A DNA stretch of 64,000 bases, taken from NCBI GenBank assembly GCA_965153355.1, contig OZ231127.1:22816001-22880000 (forward strand). Reading direction: 5' to 3'. Shown here piece after piece: positions 48,778 to 64,000 of this stretch (positions are counted from its first letter, which is position 1; each line of letters begins with the position of its first letter). A program made the translations under genes and the position numbers. A model generated the notes under the pieces. That model did no database searches. It worked only from the letters and a program-made list of their open reading frames with translations, and was not told the DNA's origin. The DNA comes from Flaccisagitta enflata (lineage: Eukaryota; Chaetognatha; Sagittoidea; Aphragmophora).

Positions 48778-51525
48778 TCCGTCAACCCACACCGCCTCAA
48801 AATCATGCGCAACTACACTCGAGTGAGCGTGCAAGTGAGCAACTTTGAACGGATCACTTTCCGCGAAAAAAATCTTTACTCTACTGGCTATCCACCTCAG
48901 TACAAACTACATGAAGACGATAAAGATATTCCTTACGATCAAGGACAATGTTTAGACAGCTGCATTGACGAACAGGTGGAGCGTCGTTATAAATGTCATA
49001 GATGGCATCGACTTCACCATCAGAGGATTCGTTTCGACGAGCCGCTTCAACAGAAAGACTGCACCGAGAAACGAAATTACAAAAACATTCTTTGCGTGCA
49101 AGAAGGATTCCGCAACAACAAATCAGGAATATGTGGAAATGAACCATTGAATTTACATGATCCAAAGCAACATCAGATCCATGACAAATGCATGGGCATT
49201 TGTAAACCGTATCACATCTTCGACTACTTCGCGATCAAAGGTTCAAAAAAATTCTTTTTTTTTTTGGCTTTTTTTATTTCATTGATCTTTTAAGACGCGT
49301 CATCGCATCTTTATGAGAGGGTTTGTCCGTTTGTCCGTCCGTCCGTCCGTCCGTAAGTCCGTCATACCTTTTTAGAAAATTACCCAGATGACGCATCCAT
49401 TTGCTCGATCGGACATGTTTTGTTTTCTTTCCCTCCCCTCCACTTTTCTTCTTCTTCTCTTTATGTCTTCTCACTTTATTTCTAACATCACCATCATCAT
49501 CATCATCATCATCATCATCTTTATCTTCTTTATCTTCCCCTTCTTCTTCTTCTTCTTCTTCTTCTTCTTCTTCTTCTTCTTCTTCTTCTTCTTCTTCTTC
49601 TTCTTCTTCTTCTTCTTCGTCTTCTTCTTCTTCTTCGTCGTCTTCTTCGTCTTCTTTTTCCATTAAATTTGTTCATGTTATGACACAATGAAAATTATCG
49701 TGACACCACAGTTTCGCCAGGAGCAAAAAAATAGTCATTGTTTTTACCAAAAACAAATGATTCACCTGATAGTACATGTCACTTGGGGTAATCAACAGAA
49801 AAAATTAATGCAAAATCTCATCAAACAAAAAAGTTAGTGAGTTTTCCTTTTAAAATGACTAATTTAAAAATAAATAATTAAAAATTTTTGAAATAGATAT
49901 TAAAAATTGTCTGATCATAATGAAAATTGACATTCAGGTGGTTTGGTGCTTCATTAAACTTCCATAAAAATTTCATGACTTTTCCTTAACAGGAAGTGCC
50001 CAATTTAAAACTTTAAACGAAAAATATCATTTTTTTACATTTCTGTTGAATCTGACATAGGTGCACCCTAAACAACAAATTTGCAGAGAAATTGAAAAAA
50101 TTGGAAAAACCAAAAGCATCAGACGCTAGTAAATTACATTATCTAGGGTCTGATGTTTTTAAAAATGCAAAATATTCATCTATGTTCAAGATTTGTTATT
50201 CAGGGGATGAAAAATATTTTTTTTCAAAAATTTCAAATTTTACAATTTGGAATAGAAAAACTCACAAAATTGATATTTTAAATCAACCGATTGTTACAAA
50301 ATTTTGAATGCTAAGGGTTTAGTGCTTTCTTTGACTATCAATCAAATTTCATGGCTTTATTCCAATAGGAAATACCCCTAATGAATTTTTTAAAATAAAA
50401 TATCCTCTTTTCGGAAATTCAATTGTCAACTGTAATTTTTTTAATGGAACTGGATAAAAACATCCAAAATGCTAAAAATGATGTGGCAAAAAAGTTTTAT
50501 ATTAGTGTCAGATAGATATGAACAGCCCCTCAAAAAGAATTTGACCCTATTTAAAACACTGTGTCGGTAAAAATGCAGTAAAAATACCTCTTTAAAACAA
50601 TTCTCACTGTTTTCTGAGATTTTCCATGAAAATTTTGTAATTTTAAGACCATTTTACTGTACCAAGCATGCAATTTGAAGACTGATTCTTTAAAATAGTA
50701 TGAATGGGCTCACATGGCACATGTCAAAACAGATTTTTGGTTAAGAATGGATAATTTCATAGAAAACAAGGCCAACACCTATAAGTCGCGTGCGAGACTT
50801 ACAGAAAAGAATGACTTAAAATGACTTAGAATGACTTTCAATGACTTAGAATGACCTAAAATGATCAAAATTGACTTAAAATGACTAAAAAACCTTATGA
50901 CCAAAAATGACTTAAAATAACTTAGAATGACTTAAAATGACTTAAAATGACTTAGAATGACTCAAAATAACTTAGAATAACTATAAATGACTTTAAATGA
51001 CTCAAAATGGCCTAAGAGTTGACGTTATAGTACAAAAAAGTAAAGTGTGACGGACGGACCGACGGACCAACGGACCGACGGACCGACAAAGCGGGTTGTA
51101 GAGTCGCGTGCACGCGACTAAAAACGGTGCAAATAAGTGATGGAACAAGAGTGTCAAGATATGGTTCATGATGTCTTATTTCTTAATTCTTATTTAATTT
51201 TGTCGTTCCAATTTCCCTCTCAGATTCGATTACATTAGCGCCAAACGCAACTACCAATGACGTCACCATTCTCTCGTTGGAAGTCCCGGAAAAGAAGCTG
51301 ACATTTATTCACGAGCATCCTCAACGGACGCTGGCTGACCTTTTCTCAGACATCGGGGGTTACTTGAGCTTATTAGTCGGTTGTTCCGTCATTACGCTCT
51401 GCGAATTCTTTGAATTTGTCATCGATTTCTTTCTCAATATCAGAAAACGCGTCGCCAAAAAACGAGAAGAATCGCAGAAAAATGAAGAGAAAGAGGAAAA
51501 ACCGGGAGAGGACCATAGCGTTTGA
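48778..51525 (+). CDS. DEG/ENaC (amiloride-sensitive-type) sodium channel, last two exons
   Basis: Exon 48778-49240 follows TTTTTTCTCACAG and encodes the extracellular cysteine-rich region: YDQGQCLDSC, spaced cysteines, then CMGICKPYHIFDYFAIKG. Exon 51224-51525 follows TTTCCCTCTCAG; the one-base/two-base split codon joins in frame to give GDSITLAPN. It encodes the end of the palm domain, then LFSDIGGYLSLLVGCSVITL, the family's GGxxxLxxG(x)S motif and second membrane helix, and a short basic-acidic cytoplasmic tail ending EDHSV. The donor at 49241 (GTTCAA) is weak. These channels form plasma-membrane trimers passing sodium. The first membrane helix and upstream exons were not found; the intron (49241-51223) holds a TTC array and a family A element. 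Confidence 0.88.
49489..49663. repeat. (ATC)n/(TTC)n array in DEG/ENaC intron
   Basis: About 30 bp of ATC followed by about 140 bp of TTC with a few TCG interruptions. A GTCCGTCC tract lies just upstream (49327-49363) beside GACGCGTCATCGCATC, perhaps another decayed element end. Confidence 0.95.
49664..50764. other. AT-rich intron sequence
   Basis: About 1.1 kb of AT-rich DNA within the DEG/ENaC intron. No exon or repeat boundary recognised. Confidence 0.7.
50765..51119 (-). mobile_element. Family A element with minisatellite, copy 11
   Basis: Reads AACAAGGCCAACACCTATAA, GTCGCGTGCGAGACTTACAG, about 20 units of an AATGACTTAGA-type 10-11-bp minisatellite, a GGACGGACCGACGGACC tract, then GTAGAGTCGCGTGCACGCGACT and AAAAA. 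It lies in the DEG/ENaC intron, 104 bp before the last exon. Confidence 0.88.
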
Positions 51526-51662
51526 ATATGTAGCTAGTTATCTTTTATTTTAATCATAATCTTAATGCCTTATTTCAAAATTAATATCATAAATAACTTG
51601 TACTTGTCGTATGAATGCCTTGTTTGCACTTGCGATCTCAGTAATTTCTTTGAAGTGTTTTT

Positions 51663-52036
51663 AGTCGCGTGCACGCGACTCTACACCCCGCTTTGTCGGT
51701 CCGTCCGTCGGTCCGTCCGTCCGTCTGTTGGTCCGTCCGTCACACTTTACTTTTTTGTAATATAATGTCAACTCTTAGGTCATTTTAAATCATTTTAAGT
51801 CATTAATAGTTATTCTGAGTCATTTTTAGTCATTTTGGGTCATTCTAAGTCATTTTAAGTTATTCTAAGTCATTTTAAGTCATTTTTGGTCATTAGGTTT
51901 TTTAGGCATTTTAAGTCCTTTTAGGGCATTTTAGGTCATTCTAAATCATTGAAAGTCATTCTAAGTCATTCTGAGTCAGTCTAAGTCATTCTTAGTCTGT
52001 AAGTCTCGCACGCGACTTATAGGTGTTGGCCTTGTT
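51663..52036 (+). mobile_element. Family A element with minisatellite, copy 12
   Basis: AGTCGCGTGCACGCGACTCT, TACACCCCGCTTTGTC, a GTCCGTCC tract, an AAGTCATTCT-type minisatellite, GTCTCGCACGCGACTTATAG, then GTGTTGGCCTTGTT. It is the near mirror image of copy 11 and sits 138 bp after the DEG/ENaC stop codon. Confidence 0.88.
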
Positions 52037-52231
52037 AAAATTTCGAATCAAAACTTTTTTGATTTAATTATACGATACGATTTTGATTTAATTATATGTT
52101 ACGATTGATTTAGCAGAAATGATTACTTTCATGATAAAAGTAACAAATTACACTTTCTGATACTTGTCGTTGCGTTAGTCATACTGATTGTTCAACTGCG
52201 TTTGCTTTTGTCTCTTTTTGACTTATAATCT

Positions 52232-52650
52232 ACATATGGACGCAAAATACAGCGTGATGAGGCGCCAAAAGTTTTAACACCCCCACTACAGCCAGTTTGG
52301 CTGAATGAAATTTCCTTTTGAAAGTTGTTTTGAGTCACTAAGGGGAATATGAATGGGAATATCAGAGGGAATATCAGAGGGAATTTTGAAATTGTACCTA
52401 GAACCTTGAAATTTATCACATTTTACTCTATTTTCTGTCCTTTTCCAAGAGTGTATATTTTATGAGTAAAAGTGATAAATTTCATGGTTTTAGTTACAAT
52501 CTCAAAAATCGATCTGATGACGCCATTTGTATTCCTCTAAGTTACTCAAAATGACTTTCCATAAGAATTTTCAATATGGCTGTAGTGGGGGGTTCTAAAT
52601 TTAATTTGGCTATTGGCGCCTCATCACACTGTATTTTGCGTCCATGTGTA
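52232..52650. mobile_element. 415-bp inverted-repeat element (MITE-like)
   Basis: Terminal inverted repeats of about 100 bp: CATATGGACGCAAAATACAG with TGATGAGGCGCCAA at the left, and the reverse complement ending TATTTTGCGTCCATGTG at the right, with CCCCCACTACAGCCA further inside both arms. No coding capacity. Confidence 0.75.
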
Positions 52651-52745
52651 TTGTTGCATGTGATGGTCACTTCGTCTTTCTCTGCTCAACTTTTCTCCAG
52701 ATGTGTCATTACGATATTGTAATCCCTAATGGGTCAATCAAACTG

Positions 52746-56113
<3,368 letters not shown>

Positions 56114-56797
56114 TCTGGTTTTTTTTTCTTTTTATTTACACTTTCGTTTTTTGGTATTCTTATACCCAAATTTCATTTCTGAAATCAAGCAACTAATATC
56201 TGGCGTCTCTAATGTAGAACTTCGTCACCAGTTGAAGCTACCACTAAAGAAAACTGTGTGACCGAGCAGAGCTAATTTCGTCAATTAAGACACGAGTTGA
56301 CCCAAGTACATAAATCTTTCGAATTTTCGAAATGACTGATATAAAGACGAACCCACAACGTATAACGAGGTCAGCTGACTACTTCAACTTCTTTTTCTCT
56401 TTTTACCAGATGTACTTAGCTGTTTGCCCAGTCTAACTATCTTTCTATTTATTAATTGTATGCATGCAAGCGATAAAAGACTTAAAAGCATTCATAGAAA
56501 AATATCTTTTTAAGATAATCAAAAGGTTGGAAAAAAGTGAAAAAGAGGCAAAACAATAGTGAAAATTCGGTGGGACAAAGATTAAAGAATATTCAGTTCT
56601 GTGATCTGTTTGATCAGACAGAACAGCAAAAAAACAATAGTAACAAATGAACCAATAATGAACAGCTGTGAAACTTAATTAAAGTTTCTATTAGATATTA
56701 AACGCATAAACAAAACAAACGATCGTTCTCTAACATCTCTAGAGAGAGTATTATGATGAAAGTTATGATGAGAAATAATTCACACCTGTTGGCCAGG
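56114..56797. other. Intergenic region, AMDHD1 promoter side
   Basis: About 680 bp between the stop of the LDLa gene and the AMDHD1 start, both on the minus strand. AT-rich; no TATA box or other motif can be assigned with confidence. It should contain the LDLa 3' UTR and the AMDHD1 promoter and 5' UTR. Confidence 0.5.
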
Positions 56798-61330
<4,533 letters not shown>

Positions 61331-61574
61331 GTGTTTTTTTTTGCGTATCATTGTGCGCGTATGTAATGGATGTTTAGACAGGGAGACAGCGATTGAGACC
61401 GCGAGAGGCAGACAGAGATAGAGACAGACAGAAAGATGGACAAGACACAGCTTTTCGACCATCTGTCAAGCCTTAATAAGGCACTACTTTTGCATTCCCG
61501 CCCCTGCCCACCATCAAGCGAATGATGACGTTGTCCGCACACTATCACATTTCACTTTCATTTTCATTGAACAG

Positions 61575-62498
61575 GATTGAATCGGACCACGAGGACATTT
61601 TTACGTCAGCGGAAAAGGAAGAATTCATCCTCCATCTATTCCGTCATTTCACTCTAGGAGGAAGCCTTTGTCAAGTGAGAATCAGTTGTTGATGCATTCA
61701 CTTGTTTGATGTGCCAATGTGCGATTCATTACTTTACTCATTTACTGTTTCACTCAACGCCTGCAAAAATTTCTTCATCCATTCTTCAATCATCCTTCAT
61801 CTTATCCGTCATTTCACTCTAGGAGGAATCCTTTGTCAAGTGAGAATTAGTCGTTGATGCATTCATTTGTTTTTTGTGCAAATGTGCGATTCATTACTTT
61901 ACTCTCTTTTTGTTTCACTCAACTGCCGCAAAGATGTATTCATTCAATCATTCATACATTACTTTATTATTTCATTCACTCATTCATTTATTCATTTATT
62001 CATTCATTTATACAATATTTCATTATTTCATTCACTCATTTTCTCTTCATCTCATCCTTCCAGTATGAAGACACCATCGAGCCTTATCTCGACATCACCA
62101 AACGAGTCTACAAAGAAATGATTTCGGTGGTCAAAGATCCCGTCGAAAACCGACTCGTCGTCACATCATCAGTCTACAAAAGTAAGATGATTAATCCTGA
62201 TCGTCATCGTTATCATCATCGTCATCATCATCATCATCAGCATCGTCATCATCATCATCATCATCACCATCATCATCGTCATTGTCATCGTCATCATCAT
62301 CATCATCATCAGCGGCTTTGTAAGAAGCAATTAGGGAAAACGAAAAACAAAAAAAAAAATAGAAGAAGATGAAGAAGAAGAAAAAGAAGGAGAAAGAGAA
62401 AGAGAAGAAGAATAAGTAGAAGAAGATGTAAAAGTATAAGTAGATTAGTAGAAGAAAAAGTAAAAGAAGAAGCAGAAGTAAAAAAAGAAGAAGAAGGG

Positions 62499-62530
<32 letters not shown>

Positions 62531-62614
62531 AGAAGAAGAAGAAGAAGAAGAAGAAGAAGAAGAAGAGAAGAAGAAAAAGAAGAAAAAACAGCAACATCAA
62601 CGACAACAACAACG

Positions 62615-62657
<43 letters not shown>

Positions 62658-62665
62658 CGACAACG

Positions 62666-62732
<67 letters not shown>

Positions 62733-63137
62733 GGCCGTATACACTACCCCTAAGTCGCGGGCGGGTGGGCAGGAGCGGAATAGCATAAAACGCTCGCATT
62801 TTGTTTTGGTTACCGACGGACCGACACGGCGGGTTCTAGAGTCGCGAGTCCGCGACTAAAAACCGTGTTTCTGACCTTGGTTTCTTTTGCAGTATCTCTT
62901 TACAACGCCGACGGAGATCGGATTTTCCCTGACAATCAGCTGTATCCTGCTTCCACTTCCGTCGACGCTTCCGCCTCTGGAGACGCTTCCACTTCTTCGC
63001 TCAACGGCGACGCTTCCATGTCAGTTGACGCGCTTCCTCAACCTCATCCACAGACTTTCGCTTATTTGATCGTCAGTCCCCAGAAAAAGAAGATTTTCTG
63101 CCTCTCTCACAAATTCAAAGGCGGAATGATTTGGTGA
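61575..63137 (+). CDS. CFAP300: CFAP300 (C11orf70 family), last three exons
   Basis: Exons 61575-61674, 62064-62181 and 62893-63137 join in phase (0, then 1/2) to give 153 residues. They read DIFTSAEKEEFILHLFRHFT and LGGSLCQ, then YEDTIEPYLDITKRVYKEMI and VVTSSVYK, then ISLYNADGDRIFP, a Ser/Ala-rich insert (ASTSVDASASGDASTSS), and TFAYLIVSPQKKKIFCLSHK ending at a TGA. This matches the C-terminal half of CFAP300, a cytoplasmic factor needed to assemble and transport axonemal dynein arms in motile cilia. Acceptors are TTCATTGAACAG, CTCATCCTTCCAG and TTTCTTTTGCAG. The family is about 270 residues; the N-terminal exons are not recognised upstream. The Ser-rich insert appears specific to this species or clade. 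Confidence 0.92.
61630..61935. repeat. ~160-bp tandem duplication across a CFAP300 exon end
   Basis: CCGTCATTTCACTCTAGGAG with GAAGCCTTTGTCAAGTGAGA (exon end plus donor, 61641-61680) and about 110 bp of following intron recur from about 61808 with few changes. Confidence 0.85.
62202..62731. repeat. (ATC)n, (GAA)n and (CAA)n arrays in a CFAP300 intron
   Basis: Three trinucleotide arrays in series: ATC/GTC (62202-62312), GAA with variants (62358-62588) and CAA (62589-62731). They make up most of the second intron. Confidence 0.95.
62728..62857 (-). mobile_element. Family A element, copy 16 (CFAP300 intron)
   Basis: AACAAGGCCGTATACACTAC, CTAAGTCGCGGGCGGGTGGG, CAGGAGC, a short GACGGACCGACAC tract, then AGAGTCGCGAGTCCGCGACT and AAAAA. 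It starts at the end of the CAA array and ends 35 bp before the last CFAP300 exon. Confidence 0.82.
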
Positions 63138-63364
63138 CACTTTTACAAATTTCATTGACGCTTTTATGTTCGGCATGATAGCTGTTGCCACGTGTAACGT
63201 CTTGCCAATTGTCTGACTGTAGATTTCTCTAGCTCTAATCTATTGTAACTAGACAAACATAGTAATCGAATTTTCGAATTTTCGAATTTCCTGATATCAT
63301 ATGTACAATTTCCGTTCTTCGTACTGAACTATAGGTTTCGATGTGAACTCTGCAGTTTCCGGAG

Positions 63365-63705
63365 GAATGATTTTGCGAGATTATTTATTCATTGCGTCTC
63401 TTCCACATTGATGATTCTGTCCGTCTCCTCAAGAGACTGACCAAACACTCTAAAACCAAGATTATTTGTTCACTATGTCTCTTTCACCTTTGATTGTTCT
63501 GTGTGTCTCCTTAAGAGACTGTCCAAACACTCTAAAACCAAGATTAATTGTTCACTATGTCTCTTCCACCGTTGATCATTCTGTCTGTCTCAAGAGACTC
63601 TCTGAATATTCTAAGTGTGAGATTATTTGTTCACCGCATCTCTTCCACCAGTGAATCATTCTGTGTGTCTCTCCAAGTCCAAGAGACTGTACAAATTCTA
63701 TGATC
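63365..63705. repeat. Four ~81-bp tandem repeats downstream of CFAP300
   Basis: Units near 63380, 63461, 63542 and 63621 share GATTATTTGTTCACTATGTC, TCTTCCACC, ATTCTGTCTGTCTC and AAGAGACTG. No coding capacity. Confidence 0.88.
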
Positions 63706-64000
63706 TGGCCCAAAGCAACAGTAATCCTCAAACTCATAAAAAATAACTCCCGTTGTCTTTTCAAGAGACAACAGGAATGTGACAAAATCGGAAATTGTCA
63801 TCACAAATTAGCACAACAAATAGAGCCCTTCAAAATAGCATCTACATTGTTATTAACACCTGTTAAAGTATTATTGTCACAGCAACATTTACAGTAAAAG
63901 TATAAAAAGCGCACTTTTAGTTGGCCTAGTAAGATGAAATTTTTACTGAAGTGTCTTGATACCTTTGTGCTATTATGGTTCAAATTTCATCCGACTGGGC
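63706..64000. other. Window end with no gene seen
   Basis: AT-rich sequence without an exon or repeat boundary recognised. Confidence 0.55.

Noticed and set aside
49274-49663. Glu/Asp-rich minus-strand ORF
   Set aside because: It is a translation of the TTC/ATC array inside the DEG/ENaC intron.

Overview
The window is invertebrate animal DNA, not bacterial. It has spliced genes with GT-AG introns, BEL/Pao LTR retrotransposons (a group known only from animals), TTAGGG-type telomeric repeats and a very heavy load of microsatellites. A CFAP300 gene implies motile cilia. With the TTAGGG repeat this points away from nematodes and most arthropods, towards a ciliated invertebrate such as a spiralian; the species cannot be named from sequence alone.

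Layout. 1-2206 is a large fold-back palindrome. 2.2-11.1 kb is mostly simple repeats, a TA-flanked inverted-repeat element holding a tRNA-like segment, a 30-bp minisatellite, and one weak candidate exon (2536-2845). 11128-31202 holds two damaged BEL/Pao elements joined head to head. The left copy (minus strand) keeps the gag 5' end but has lost RT and RNase H. The right copy (plus strand) is cut at its 5' side but keeps gag, protease, RT, RNase H, integrase, an extra ORF and a 3' LTR. 31.2-33.4 kb is AT-rich with an interstitial telomeric composite array. 33399-34304 looks like an orphan exon. 34.3-48.7 kb is repeat-dominated, including roughly concentric inverted repeats and minisatellite-bearing mobile elements.

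The right quarter is the genic part, with four genes reconstructed from splice sites and codon phase. They are a DEG/ENaC channel 3' end (+, 48778-51525), the 5' half of AMDHD1 imidazolonepropionase (-, 52886-56113), a complete secreted or GPI-anchored LDLa-repeat protein (-, 56798-60715, about 670 aa in five phase-matched exons), and the 3' half of CFAP300 (+, 61575-63137). They show no shared pathway.

The most unusual content is two related families of short dispersed elements. Family A carries an 18-bp palindrome AGTCGCGTGCACGCGACT, a degenerate GTCC/GTCG tract, sometimes a minisatellite, and ends in GGCCTTGTT; about a dozen copies are present, and one has an empty-site counterpart in the same window. 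Family B has terminal inverted repeats built on a GC-rich hairpin, enclosing a minisatellite that differs between copies. Both resemble non-autonomous Helentron-type (HINE-like) elements in architecture. Splice sites of AMDHD1 are partly built from long dinucleotide microsatellites.
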